64,000 nucleotides of DNA from Pantoea allii (GCF_002307475.1 NZ_NTMH01000052.1:60031-124030), one strand, 5' to 3'; counted from the first letter of the stretch, positions 1 to 8,878 are shown. Translations and numbers: made by a program. The notes: generated by a model from the letters alone, not told the origin.

Positions 1-198
1 CTGAATGGCGGCTTATTCTGACTGACATGCCTCGATCATAAAATCGTCATAATAGTGAAACTTAACAGAGAGACACTCTAATATCATGCAGTAAGCATTA
101 TATTAAAGGCGATGCCTTATGTGGCGTATTTATGCTCATGCTACATAAACGGATGGGTCGCACATCCCCTTCTTCTTTCTCTTTGCATCAGGTAAACA

Positions 199-972
199 AT
201 GGATACGCGCTTAAAAGTTGCTGAACGCATCGCACAAGAAGCTGCACTACTGGCCCTGGATTATTTCAGGCAGCTGAGTGAATTAGCGATCTGCGAAAAA
301 AGGCCACAGGATGTCTTCAGTGAGGCAGACCGGGAAGTGGAAAATCGTATACGCCAGCGTCTGGAACAGCATTTCCCCCAGGATCGTGTTATCGGTGAAG
401 AACAGGGAGGCGAACTCAGCGCCAGCTACTGGTCAGTCGACCCTATTGACGGTACGAGCAATTTTTTACGCGGCTCGTCATTGTGGGGCATTTCTATTGG
501 TTATGTGCATAACGGCGAGCCGCTAATCGGCGTCATCATCCATCCAGCATTAAATATCATGGTGAGCGGCGGTAAAGAGGCGGGCGTTTATCTGAATGGC
601 GAGCCTTTTGAACGGCCCGTGATCGCTGAGGCGCTTAAAACCGTCGCCATTGGCGACAGTCCTTCATGGGATTTTACTCACCAGCTCTGCATTGAGAAAG
701 CCTACCGGGATGATGGCTGGAATGTGGTGCGCTATCGTTGCGCCACGATCGGTTTAACCTTTAGCGTGCTCGGTTATGTGGACGGTTATCAGGAATGTTT
801 TAGCAGCATGTGGGACGTTTCTGCGGGCTATGCGCTCTGTAAAGCGGCAGGCCTGGAAGCGCACCTTGCCGGTACACAGGAAAAAAGCATGACGCATGTC
901 AGTGTCGGAACCGCAGAAATGAACCGCCTTTCTGCCCAGTTTATCCCCCATCCCCGCTTTACCCCTGCCTGA
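199..972 (+). CDS. Inositol monophosphatase family protein (HisN/SuhB-like phosphatase)
   Basis: A 257-residue Mg2+-dependent phosphomonoesterase of the inositol monophosphatase family. The metal-binding signatures are visible: GEEQGG near residue 67, WSVDPIDGTSNF near residue 80 (the W-x-D-P-x-D-G-T motif) and WDVSAGYALCKAAG near residue 200. Length matches the family (about 260) and there is no signal peptide, so it is cytoplasmic. Members dephosphorylate inositol-1-phosphate, histidinol phosphate or PAP; the substrate cannot be read from sequence. A terminator follows, so it is transcribed separately from the transporter operon downstream, although that operon includes a glycerophosphodiesterase and a functional link is possible. 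The family is sure, the substrate is not. Confidence 0.85.
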   Translation: MDTRLKVAERIAQEAALLALDYFRQLSELAICEKRPQDVFSEADREVENRIRQRLEQHFPQDRVIGEEQGGELSASYWSVDPIDGTSNFLRGSSLWGISIGYVHNGEPLIGVIIHPALNIMVSGGKEAGVYLNGEPFERPVIAEALKTVAIGDSPSWDFTHQLCIEKAYRDDGWNVVRYRCATIGLTFSVLGYVDGYQECFSSMWDVSAGYALCKAAGLEAHLAGTQEKSMTHVSVGTAEMNRLSAQFIPHPRFTPA

Positions 973-1011
973 AAAACAGACTGCCTACGGCTTATCTCAT
1001 CACTGCACGTT

Positions 1012-1048
1012 CAGGACAGCGTTTCGGCGCTGTCCTGCCCTCTTTTTT
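1012..1048 (+). terminator. Rho-independent terminator after the IMPase gene
   Basis: A 10-bp perfect stem, CAGGACAGCG / CGCTGTCCTG, with loop TTTCGG is followed by CCCTCTTTTTT. It separates the IMPase gene from the ABC operon. The rest of the gap, 1049-1264, is AT-rich and presumably holds the operon promoter, but no box is convincing. Confidence 0.85.
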
Positions 1049-1264
1049 AATTTTGCCACTCAGCCATACCTCACTGCCTCTGCGCTCAATATTATCCACT
1101 ACGCATTAAAATAGTTAGCACGTTAAATGTAAGAACTCAAAGCATTAATCTATCTCAATGTTAAATATGGGTTTTAAAAACTTAATGAATTCTTAACCTG
1201 CCTGAAATTGCTTAAATTAACATCCGACAATTATTATGCACATCGCATTAATTGCAAGGCACAC

Positions 1265-2374
1265 ATGCAGACTAAGACGGGGCAGCCATACGTGAACACA
1301 CTCGAGATCCATAATGCCATGCTGACGTTCGACGATTTTGTCGCACTGAACGGCATTTCACTTCAGGCCAAAAAAGGGCAGTTTGTCTCCCTGCTTGGCC
1401 CATCTGGATGTGGCAAAACCACGCTGCTTAAAGTTATTGCCGGCTTTCACAGTCTTGATAGTGGCGACGTGCTGATCCATCAACAGGACATGCATCATGT
1501 TAAGCCTGAACATCGCGACACAGCGATGTGCTTTCAGTCCTATGCGCTTTTTCCTCACCTTTCCGTTGCTGAAAATATCGGTTTTGGCCTGAAGCAGATG
1601 AAGATGGCAAAAACGGACATCCAGCAGCGCGTGGCGCAAACCGCCTCTCAGGTATCGCTGAATGCGCATTTGCCTAAGTTGCCTGCCCAGCTATCCGGCG
1701 GTCAGCAGCAGCGCGTTGCGCTGGCCAGAGCGCTGGCCGTGCGGCCGGAAATCGTTCTGTTTGATGAGCCACTGTCGAATCTGGATGCCAAATTACGCGA
1801 CAGCGTTCGGTTGGAGATCCGACAGCTACAGCGTTCACATGGCTTTACCGCTATCTATGTCACGCACGATCGTGCCGAAGCCCTGTCGATGTCTGACGTC
1901 GTGGTGGTCATGAATGCGGGAAAGATTGAGCAAACCGGCACCCCTGACGATATCTATTATTCGCCAGTAAACCGCTTTGTCGCGGGGTTTGTCGGTCAGG
2001 CTAACTTCATGAAAGCCCGCGTACTGGACGGGGACAGCAGCACGGGTATTTATCGTATTGCGTGTGTCATGGGCGAAATGGAAATACACAGTCACCAGCC
2101 GCCCGTCTCAGACTCTGTCTATACCTTCTGGCGTCCTGAGGATGCCCTGCTGAGCGAACACAGCACGGGGAAAAACACCCGCGCTTTCGAGATCGGTGCA
2201 GTGAGTTTTCTTGGCAATATTTCTGAACTCCAGGTCCATCCGATTGGGCATGAAGAAACGGAATATCAGTGGTGTATCCAGTTGGTCGGCAAAAACCACA
2301 TACAGGAAGGTGACCGGGTTAACTTCTCCATTGCGCCTGACAGAATCCGTTTTTTACAGGAAAGCTGTTCATGA
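1265..2374 (+). CDS. ABC importer ATP-binding protein (PotA/FbpC type)
   Basis: This 369-residue ATPase of a binding-protein-dependent importer shows Walker A GPSGCGKTT, the Q-loop region CFQSYALFPHL, signature LSGGQQQRVALARAL, Walker B VLFDEPLSNLD and switch His YVTHDRAEAL. About 120 C-terminal residues form a TOBE-like regulatory domain, as in PotA/MalK-type subunits. The ATG at 1265 is chosen because AAGG lies 6 bases upstream; an in-frame TTG at 1208 has no ribosome site. The stop overlaps the next start (ATGA), showing translational coupling with the permease. It energises uptake with the permeases and binding protein that follow. The substrate is not determined by this subunit. Confidence 0.9.
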   Translation: MQTKTGQPYVNTLEIHNAMLTFDDFVALNGISLQAKKGQFVSLLGPSGCGKTTLLKVIAGFHSLDSGDVLIHQQDMHHVKPEHRDTAMCFQSYALFPHLSVAENIGFGLKQMKMAKTDIQQRVAQTASQVSLNAHLPKLPAQLSGGQQQRVALARALAVRPEIVLFDEPLSNLDAKLRDSVRLEIRQLQRSHGFTAIYVTHDRAEALSMSDVVVVMNAGKIEQTGTPDDIYYSPVNRFVAGFVGQANFMKARVLDGDSSTGIYRIACVMGEMEIHSHQPPVSDSVYTFWRPEDALLSEHSTGKNTRAFEIGAVSFLGNISELQVHPIGHEETEYQWCIQLVGKNHIQEGDRVNFSIAPDRIRFLQESCS

Positions 2375-3237
2375 AAACACGCAACCGGAACAGGCTGTGT
2401 TGGCTGTTGGTTCTGCCTGCCGTCGCGCCGGTGGTGCTCACGCTGGTGCTGATTGTCATCATGGCGTTGGCCCAGTCCGTTGGCCTGTTTAATTTTGGCG
2501 CTCCGGCCCACTTCACGCTTCAGTACTGGCAAACCATCCTGAACGACAGTCAGCTGTGGCGCGCGACAGGCTATTCACTCAAGATTGGCGTCATCAGTGC
2601 CGTTCTGTCCGTCGCGCTGGCGCTCCCGTTGGCGTTGTGGCTGAGAAAGCCCTTTCCCGGCTCAATGCTGATGGGCGGCTTGCTGAAAGCCCCGCTGATG
2701 GTGCACGGACTGGTCGCCGCGCTGCTGTTCATCAATCTGATCTCCTGGCAGGGCTTTATTAACCTGGGGTTACTTAAACTGGGGATCATCTCTCACCCCA
2801 TCAGGATGCAGAATGACCGCTGGGGAATTGGCGTGATTATTTTGCAGGTCTGGAAACAGCTTCCCTATGCCTTGCTGATTATTACCGGCAGCCTGCGCGC
2901 CATTGGCGATGAACTCTTTGATGCCGCGCGAGATTTGGGTGCCGGCAACGCTGCCCGGCTGTTACAGATCATTCTGCCTTTATCCATTAAATCCGTTCAG
3001 GTGTCGCTGGTGCTGATTTTCATCGGCGCATTGGGTGACTTTTCATTTCAGGTGGTTGCAGGGCCGACCAGCGTCTTTTCCCTGTCGCAATACATGCTGC
3101 GTTTCCCCGAAATCAGCGCCCAGGGCTGGAATCTTGCGGCGGTTGTCGCGGTTATTTTAATGCTGGCGGCTTTTGTCGGTGCGGTCGTGCTTGCCGGTCT
3201 GGCGAAATGGCTACAACAAGCCGGAGAAAACAAATAA
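2371..3237 (+). CDS. ABC importer permease, first subunit
   Basis: This 288-residue inner-membrane protein has about six hydrophobic segments, the first at residues 10-32. The binding-protein-dependent permease (EAA) motif is read as DELFDAARDLGAGNAARLLQIILP near residue 190; this loop contacts the ATPase. It resembles PotB/FbpB/PhnU-type permeases. The start overlaps the stop of the ATPase gene by four bases, and the stop overlaps the start of the second permease (TAATG), so the three genes are coupled. Family assignment is firm; substrate is inferred only from the neighbouring phosphodiesterase. Confidence 0.9.
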   Translation: MKTRNRNRLCWLLVLPAVAPVVLTLVLIVIMALAQSVGLFNFGAPAHFTLQYWQTILNDSQLWRATGYSLKIGVISAVLSVALALPLALWLRKPFPGSMLMGGLLKAPLMVHGLVAALLFINLISWQGFINLGLLKLGIISHPIRMQNDRWGIGVIILQVWKQLPYALLIITGSLRAIGDELFDAARDLGAGNAARLLQIILPLSIKSVQVSLVLIFIGALGDFSFQVVAGPTSVFSLSQYMLRFPEISAQGWNLAAVVAVILMLAAFVGAVVLAGLAKWLQQAGENK

Positions 3238-4073
3238 TGCAAGCCAGAGAGACCTTGTCCCCGCTGCGGGTCATCATGATGATCCTGATCACCGCCCTGT
3301 TTATGCTGTGGCTGGTTATTCCCTTTATGTTGACCGTACTGTGGTCACTCGTCGACAAAACCCATCCCTGGGCATGGCCAGATGCCCTGCCGCCCGTTCT
3401 CTCGCTGGGCCGTTGGGTCGAGGTATGGACCACGACCGCGCTACCTCAGGCACTCAGGAACAGCTATCTACTGGCGGCAACCGTGTCCATCTGCACCCTG
3501 GTGCTGGCCCTGCCTGCGGCGTGGGCGTTCGGCAGAATGTCATTCTCCGGCAAGCACCTGTTACAGAATGCGATTTTACTGCCGCTGATCGTACCAGGGT
3601 TTGTCGTCGCGCTGTTTTTTTCCATGCTGTTGAACGTCGCGGGCATCCACACCCGATTTGGCGGCATTTTGCTGGGACATACCATTATATTAATGCCCTA
3701 CGCCGTGCGAATTCTGACCATCTCTTTCTCTCAAATACGCCAGGACACGCTCGATGCGGCACGCGATATGGGCGCCTCTGTTATTAATCGTTTTATTGTG
3801 GCTTGTTTACCCACCATCCGGCCCGGAATATTTGCCGCATTAATTATTGTCTTTACGTTATCAATAGAAGAATTCGCGATAAGTTTTATTGTCGGCTCAC
3901 CCGATTTTATTACCGTGCCGACCATTCTGTATTCCTATCTGGGTTACAACTTTATCCGACCCAATGCGGCGGTTATTTCTTTAATGCTGGTTGTGCCAAA
4001 TGTCATTTTAATGTTGATAGCAGAAAAATTACTGACTAAAAACCCTGTTGCCTCCTTTGCAGGAAAAGGCTGA
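3237..4073 (+). CDS. ABC importer permease, second subunit
   Basis: This 278-residue inner-membrane permease has about six transmembrane segments and the EAA motif DTLDAARDMGASVINRFIVACLP near residue 170, the docking loop for the ATPase. It pairs with the preceding permease, as PotC does with PotB. The ATG at 3237, overlapping the previous stop, is preferred because GGAG lies 11 bases upstream; an ATG at 3207 would extend into the previous gene without a ribosome site. The binding-protein gene starts about 30 bases downstream, after GGGGA. Confidence 0.9.
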   Translation: MQARETLSPLRVIMMILITALFMLWLVIPFMLTVLWSLVDKTHPWAWPDALPPVLSLGRWVEVWTTTALPQALRNSYLLAATVSICTLVLALPAAWAFGRMSFSGKHLLQNAILLPLIVPGFVVALFFSMLLNVAGIHTRFGGILLGHTIILMPYAVRILTISFSQIRQDTLDAARDMGASVINRFIVACLPTIRPGIFAALIIVFTLSIEEFAISFIVGSPDFITVPTILYSYLGYNFIRPNAAVISLMLVVPNVILMLIAEKLLTKNPVASFAGKG

Positions 4074-4104
4074 CAGCCATTATCACTCGTTATTGGGGAC
4101 TATT

Positions 4105-5208
4105 ATGTTCAGACTATTTGCCGCAATGTTATTGCTGGCCGGGGCTTTCTGTAGCCAGGCTCAGGATCTGACCACGATGAACTGGCAACAGATTGTCGAG
4201 CAGGCTAAGAAAGAAGGGACATTAACCTGGTATCACTGGTATTACCAGGATCGTTTAAAAGAACAGGTCAGCCTGTTTGAAAAACAGTATGGCATTAAGG
4301 TCACGCTCTCTGAAGGCCCACTGCAGGGCAATATTAATAAACTCATGGCTGACCGTGGACGTGAAGCGGGCGATATCGATCTGTTTTCCATTGGCGGTGG
4401 CGCCTTCGGTACGGTATCACCACAGCAGACATTTTTTGGTCCGATTAATACATTACTTCCTGAAGGTAAAACCCTAAATTATTCGATTGAGGGAACCGAC
4501 AGCAAAGGCTATGGCGTGGCGTTTTGGGGCAACCAGACGGGCCTGGCTTATGATTCCCGTCGCATGAAAGAAAGCGAGCTGCCCAGAACCCTGCCGCAGA
4601 TAACGGCCTTCCTGCAAAGTCATCCACAGGAATTTGGTTTTAACGTCGAAAACGGTGGGTCGGGTCCGGCGTTTATTGAGTCAGTCACTCGCACGCTGGT
4701 GCCGGGTTTTGATTTTACCAAAGGCGATGCCGATGTAAAAAGCCTGACGGCGCTCCAGCCCGCCTGGAACTGGTTCAAACAGCAACGTCCCAATTACATC
4801 ATTACCGCGTCTAACGCCGACAGCGTTACCCGACTGGTCAGCGGCGAGTTTCTGCTGGTGCCGGCCTGGGAAGATTATCTGGTGGGCTTAGAAAACCACG
4901 GTGAAGTCCCTAAAACCATCAAACTTTATATTCCTGACTTCGGCATGCCCGGCGGCGGAAATATGGTGGCCATTCCTAAAAACGCACAACACAAAGCCGC
5001 AGCCTTGCTGTTTATACACTGGCTGACGCTGCCCACCACCCAACGGCTGTTTCAGCAGGTTTATGGCATCACGCCGCAAAATAAAGAAGTGAATCGCGAT
5101 GCCGGGCTAATCAACAGCAAAGAGCGCATTCATGGTACCCAGTTCATGCCTAAGCCGCTGGGTGATGAAGTCAGAACAGAATTTTCTAATCAGGTCTTAC
5201 TCAAGTAG
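4105..5208 (+). CDS. Periplasmic substrate-binding protein of the ABC importer
   Basis: This 367-residue exported protein has a type I signal peptide (MFRLFAAMLLLAGAFCSQAQ) with likely cleavage after SQA. The mature part has the layout of PotD/AfuA-type extracellular solute-binding proteins: an early KKEGTLTWYHWYYQD strand, a central Ala/Gly-rich hinge and a C-terminal FIHWLTLPTTQRLFQQ helix. It should deliver substrate to the two permeases encoded just upstream. The ATG at 4105 has GGGGA 6 bases upstream; upstream TTG codons lack one and would bury the signal peptide. Ligand unknown; the phosphodiesterase downstream suggests a glycerophosphodiester. Confidence 0.85.
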   Translation: MFRLFAAMLLLAGAFCSQAQDLTTMNWQQIVEQAKKEGTLTWYHWYYQDRLKEQVSLFEKQYGIKVTLSEGPLQGNINKLMADRGREAGDIDLFSIGGGAFGTVSPQQTFFGPINTLLPEGKTLNYSIEGTDSKGYGVAFWGNQTGLAYDSRRMKESELPRTLPQITAFLQSHPQEFGFNVENGGSGPAFIESVTRTLVPGFDFTKGDADVKSLTALQPAWNWFKQQRPNYIITASNADSVTRLVSGEFLLVPAWEDYLVGLENHGEVPKTIKLYIPDFGMPGGGNMVAIPKNAQHKAAALLFIHWLTLPTTQRLFQQVYGITPQNKEVNRDAGLINSKERIHGTQFMPKPLGDEVRTEFSNQVLLK

Positions 5209-5245
5209 ATCGGCGATACACCCATAACAGAAGGTAAAGCGAAGA

Positions 5246-5992
5246 ATGTCGAAGAAAAAACATCCTGTGCGCGTGGTGAACTCGCACCTGATTGCCCACC
5301 GTGGCGCGCCCCTGTTAGCGCCAGAAAACACGCTGCCTTCGTTTCAGGCGGCCGTTGAACACGGGGCAACGTGGATAGAGGTGGATGTCAAACTGACCAA
5401 AGATATGCACCCGGTGATTATTCATGATGATGCTGTCGACCGGACCACCAATGGTAAAGGCTATGTGGCGAACTTAACGCTGGATGAGATCCGCTCGCTG
5501 GATGCTGGCGTGCGTTACGGTCACATCTTTAAAGGCGTCAAAGTGCCCACGCTGGCTGAAACAGTGGGCTTTGTGCTGGATAAAGGCATCGGGCTGCAGC
5601 TGGAAATTAAGCCGACCTCAGGACAGGAAATTGAAACGGCGGAGATTGCGATTACCCAGTTGAAGTCGCTGTGGCCCGCAGGCGAGAAAAAGTTATTTAT
5701 TAGCAGCTTCTCTGAACTCTCGTTACAGGTTGCCGCAAAAATTATGCCGGACGTCCCACGTGGACTGGCGGTGTGCGTGCCGCCGAAAGATCCTGCAGCG
5801 CTGCTCGCCAGAACAGATTGCCAGATCCTGCATTTCCTGGGCGACTTCGCCACGGACGATGACCTGCAGCGCCTGTCCCATTCAGGGATTGAGTTCGCGA
5901 TTGCCACCATTAATGACCCGGCACTGGCCCGCAAATATATCGACGCGGGCGCGCAAACGGTGTTAAGCGATATACCCGACTTAGCATTTTAA
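5246..5992 (+). CDS. Cytoplasmic glycerophosphodiester phosphodiesterase (UgpQ-like)
   Basis: A 248-residue GDPD-family enzyme that hydrolyses glycerophosphodiesters to glycerol-3-phosphate and an alcohol. The catalytic HRGAPLLAPENTLPSF signature is at residues 18-33, followed by WIEVDVKLTKD and PVIIHDD (metal-binding Glu/Asp and catalytic His), with LQLEIKP in the middle of the barrel. There is no signal peptide, so it resembles cytoplasmic UgpQ rather than periplasmic GlpQ and would act on imported substrate. It is the last gene of the ABC operon, 37 bases after the binding-protein gene, the same arrangement logic as ugpBAECQ but with unrelated transporter subunits. Confidence 0.9.
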   Translation: MSKKKHPVRVVNSHLIAHRGAPLLAPENTLPSFQAAVEHGATWIEVDVKLTKDMHPVIIHDDAVDRTTNGKGYVANLTLDEIRSLDAGVRYGHIFKGVKVPTLAETVGFVLDKGIGLQLEIKPTSGQEIETAEIAITQLKSLWPAGEKKLFISSFSELSLQVAAKIMPDVPRGLAVCVPPKDPAALLARTDCQILHFLGDFATDDDLQRLSHSGIEFAIATINDPALARKYIDAGAQTVLSDIPDLAF

Positions 5993-6070
5993 TAAAAAGT
6001 ATTTTAATAAAAAACCATCAGGGCATTACCTGCCTGAAGGGCTGGCACCAGGGAAAAGCATTATAAAAAA

Positions 6071-6091
6071 TGGCCATATTATTTATGGCCA
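6071..6091. promoter_or_regulatory. Perfect 8-bp inverted repeat upstream of the porin gene
   Basis: TGGCCATA and TATGGCCA are separated by TTATT in the 211-base gap between the phosphodiesterase and the porin. No T-run follows, so an operator is more likely than a terminator. No known regulator motif was recognised. Confidence 0.4.
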
Positions 6092-6203
6092 GATAATTGA
6101 TTTTATTGTTTCGCTATTCGACAAAACGAATGTGACGTTGAAATAAATGCCGCCCTGCGCGGTTACATCCTCACGCTTCAATGACTAGATAAGGGTAGAT
6201 GAT

Positions 6204-7283
6204 ATGCACAACAAAATAAAAACAGTCGCGCCGTATGCAATATGTTTTCTGGTTTCATTTTCTGCATGCTCCGCCGAAATTTATAATAAAGACGGTAATA
6301 AACTCGACCTCTACGGTAAAGTCGATGCACGCCATGTGTTTTCCGATAATATCGCGGAAGATGGTGACAACTCTTATGCACGTCTGGGCTTTAAAGGTCA
6401 GACGCAAATTAACGATAAGCTTACCGGCTATGGTCAATGGGAATATAATTTCCAGTTGAATCACAGTGAAGGCGCCACCGACGCCCAAACAGGTAATGCC
6501 ACGCGGTTGGGGTTTGCCGGTCTGAAGCTGGATGACTTCGGTTCATTCGATTATGGTCGCAGCTTTGGCGCACTGTATATTGCCTCTGCCTACACAGACA
6601 TGGCGCCAATCTACGGTTCTGGCACCATGACCACCAACGATAACTTCCTGTCAAAACGCTCGACCGGTCTTGCGACCTGGCACTCCCCGGACTGGGGCGG
6701 ATTAAAGTTAACCCTGCAGTACCAAGGGAAAAATGATCGTTCAACCGCCAAACTGGCGAACGGGGATGGCTACGGTGCCGGTCTGACCTACAGCATCACC
6801 GATGGCCTGAGCATTGCCGCCGCGGGCATGAAAGCAAAACGTACCCTGACTCAGCAAGCTGACGGCCAGGGAGACGAGGCGACCGCCTGGGTAACGGCGG
6901 CGAAATATGATGCCAACCAAATCTATCTGGCCGCCATGTACGGTGAAGCCAACGATGTGACGCCTTATGGACAGCTGGCACAGGTCGCCGATAAAACCCA
7001 TAACTTTGAGGCGATTGCGCAATACCAGTTCCTGAACGGCTTGCGTCCCTCTGTTGGGTTTGTGACACAGCGTGGCGAAAACCTGCAGGGCGCAGGGAAT
7101 TTTGCCGGTGGCAGCCAGACTATGCAGAAATATATTGCGGTGGGCACCTACTACTATTTCAACAAGAACATGCTGACCTATGTGGATTACCGCATTAACT
7201 TGCTGAAAGAAAATGACTTTACGCGTGCAACCGGCATTACGACAAAAAACAGTATCGGTATGGGCCTGACTTATCAGTTTTAA
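6204..7283 (+). CDS. Trimeric outer-membrane porin (OmpC/OmpF/PhoE family)
   Basis: A 359-residue general porin. The signal peptide ends at ACSA, before EIYNKDGNKLDLYGKVDA, the classical mature N terminus. The protein ends GLTYQF with a C-terminal Phe, the signal for outer-membrane assembly, and Tyr/Gly-rich amphipathic strands run throughout. In the constriction loop the usual PEFGG is replaced by PIYGSG, so the pore eyelet may differ from OmpC/OmpF. It lies 211 bases after the ABC-GDPD operon in the same direction and may supply that substrate across the outer membrane. A terminator follows. Paralogue identity was not assigned. Confidence 0.9.
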   Translation: MHNKIKTVAPYAICFLVSFSACSAEIYNKDGNKLDLYGKVDARHVFSDNIAEDGDNSYARLGFKGQTQINDKLTGYGQWEYNFQLNHSEGATDAQTGNATRLGFAGLKLDDFGSFDYGRSFGALYIASAYTDMAPIYGSGTMTTNDNFLSKRSTGLATWHSPDWGGLKLTLQYQGKNDRSTAKLANGDGYGAGLTYSITDGLSIAAAGMKAKRTLTQQADGQGDEATAWVTAAKYDANQIYLAAMYGEANDVTPYGQLAQVADKTHNFEAIAQYQFLNGLRPSVGFVTQRGENLQGAGNFAGGSQTMQKYIAVGTYYYFNKNMLTYVDYRINLLKENDFTRATGITTKNSIGMGLTYQF

Positions 7284-7354
7284 CAGGCGGCTCCTGCCTG
7301 CACACGTGCTTTAACCTGTATCGCTTCAATCCTGAGAATCGCTACTGTCGCGAG

Positions 7355-7377
7355 GCCGGCGAATGCCGGCTTTTTTT
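7355..7377 (+). terminator. Rho-independent terminator after the porin gene
   Basis: The stem GCCGGC-GAAT-GCCGGC is followed immediately by seven T residues, 72 bases after the porin stop codon. Confidence 0.9.
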
Positions 7378-7400
7378 ACGTCAGTCCGCAAAGAAAATGG

Positions 7401-8339
7401 CTAAAGGGCGGAGGTGGCAGCGTGCCTGACGGGTGACGTGCCCTGACCCAGGTTTTCCAGCCATTTCACGTAAGCCTGATCCCACAGGGCGGCAGGCGTA
7501 CCGGCTTTACCCAGTCCAAAACCATGTCCACCGCTGGAAAGCTGGATCAGCTGTACTGGCACACGATTGCGACGGCAGGTGTCACGCATTAACTGGGTAT
7601 TAAAGGGTTTTGAGGTGTGATCGTCGCCGGCCTGGGCCAGAAATGTGGGCGGATACAGATTCGTCACGTAGTTTTGTACGGACCAACTGGCTTCTTCCTG
7701 CGGGCTGGCGTCGTTGCCCACCATCATCAGGTGAGTATTGGTATGTTGATACGGCGCTTCCAGCGTAATCACCGGATAAATCAGCCCTACGCTGTCGGCT
7801 TTTGGCACTTCCTGATCCAGCCTGTCAACGGGCGTGTATGACTGAAACTCCGGGCGCGCCGCCGCCATGCCCAGTAAATGCCCACCGGCTGAAAAGCCTA
7901 AGACATGCACTTTACGTTCAAACGATCGTATCAGGCGCAGGGCACGCTGTGCATCCTGCAAGGGCGCAAGATTGCCCGCCTGCCATTTCTCGCGCGGCAA
8001 ACGATAGCTCAGCACGTAGGCGGTATAACCATTGGCATTTAACCAATGCGCGACGGGCCAGGCTTCGCGGCCCATCCCAATCCAGCGATAACCGCCACCG
8101 GCCGCGATTAATACCGCTTCGCCGTTGGGATTTTCTGGCCTGAAACGTTGAATCGCCGGGCTGACAATATTGGACCATGAACCCCATGCATCAACATGCA
8201 GGGTGCCAGACGGACCGCCGCCGCCGGGCGGTTCGTCCGGCCAGAGGGGAATAATATCATCGCGGGCAAACAGTTTGCTGGTAGCCAGTGAAAGCGCAAG
8301 CGCTCCTGTGCCGAAAATAAAGCGTCGACGCGTAATCAT
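7401..8339 (-). CDS. Tat-exported alpha/beta-hydrolase (acetyl-xylan-esterase-like)
   Basis: This 312-residue serine hydrolase begins MITRRRFIFGTGALALSLA, a twin-arginine signal with cleavage near LFA. The fold shows the oxyanion region AAGGGYRWIGMG, the nucleophile elbow GFSAGGHLLG (Ser near residue 150), an Asp in AQAGDDHTSK and a late His in SSGGHGFGLG, so the triad looks complete. This layout is typical of carbohydrate acetyl esterases (xylan or pectin side chains) in plant-associated bacteria; the substrate is inferred only from family likeness. It is convergent with the porin gene and not in an obvious operon. Confidence 0.8.
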   Translation of the reverse strand: MITRRRFIFGTGALALSLATSKLFARDDIIPLWPDEPPGGGGPSGTLHVDAWGSWSNIVSPAIQRFRPENPNGEAVLIAAGGGYRWIGMGREAWPVAHWLNANGYTAYVLSYRLPREKWQAGNLAPLQDAQRALRLIRSFERKVHVLGFSAGGHLLGMAAARPEFQSYTPVDRLDQEVPKADSVGLIYPVITLEAPYQHTNTHLMMVGNDASPQEEASWSVQNYVTNLYPPTFLAQAGDDHTSKPFNTQLMRDTCRRNRVPVQLIQLSSGGHGFGLGKAGTPAALWDQAYVKWLENLGQGTSPVRHAATSAL

Positions 8340-8464
8340 GATGCCTGTTAAATCAATGCCATAAAGGTTAGCCGACCTTTTCGGCCCGCTGCGTTGTTAT
8401 TATGTATCGCACATTTGGTTAAGACGCTGGCGATTATGTACGCAATCGGTAGTGAAAATCCATT

Positions 8465-8489
8465 AAAAAACGCGCCATTTTAGCGCGTT
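8465..8489 (-). terminator. Terminator of the small exported protein gene
   Basis: On the minus strand AACGCGC-TAAAATG-GCGCGTT is followed by a T-run (plus-strand A-run 8465-8470), about 20 bases after the stop of the small gene at 8510. Confidence 0.75.
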
Positions 8490-8509
8490 TATTGACGATT
8501 TAACGGCGG

Positions 8510-8851
8510 TTAATCTTCTTGCTGAAACTGCGTCATTACCGTTTGCTCACACTGCTGCGAATTGGTACGCAGTTTGGCGCGTTCTTCATCGCCCAGTTGT
8601 AGCCATGCACTCGCCACTTCGTTTGCCAGCTCTTCGTCAAATTCAGGCTTACTGACGGCAGAGGAGGACTGCGATCCTGCCACGCTGGCTTTCATTTTTT
8701 CGACATACTGGTCAGCTGTCGAAACGCTTTTTTCACTGCTGACAATATGGCACAGCTGGCTGGCATACACGCTTTCTTCACTGTTCTCTGCCGCCAGTGC
8801 ACTGCCAGAAGCCAGCATGCTCAGCAACAGTATCTGAGATATCTTCATCAT
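8510..8851 (-). CDS. Small exported protein of unknown function
   Basis: A 113-residue protein with a signal peptide (KISQILLLSMLASGSALA, cleavage before AEN). The mature domain of about 90 residues is acidic and Ser/Glu-rich, with two Cys residues (one near the N terminus in ASQLCHIV, one near the C terminus in SQQCEQTV) that could form a disulfide in the periplasm. Two adjacent ATG codons follow AGGAG; the second (8848) has the better spacing. It lies 28 bases after the antiporter gene on the same strand, so the two may be co-transcribed. No function is recognised. Confidence 0.65.
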   Translation of the reverse strand: MMKISQILLLSMLASGSALAAENSEESVYASQLCHIVSSEKSVSTADQYVEKMKASVAGSQSSSAVSKPEFDEELANEVASAWLQLGDEERAKLRTNSQQCEQTVMTQFQQED

Positions 8852-8878
8852 CTACTCCTGTTATCAGTTAACTCACTC

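Noticed and set aside
40..65. Possible Pho box before the IMPase gene
   Set aside because: GTCATAATAGTGAAAC only loosely resembles the tandem CTGTCAT repeats; too weak to claim.
6005..6040. TCAGG/CCTGA repeat as a terminator after the phosphodiesterase gene
   Set aside because: Short imperfect stem and no following T-run.
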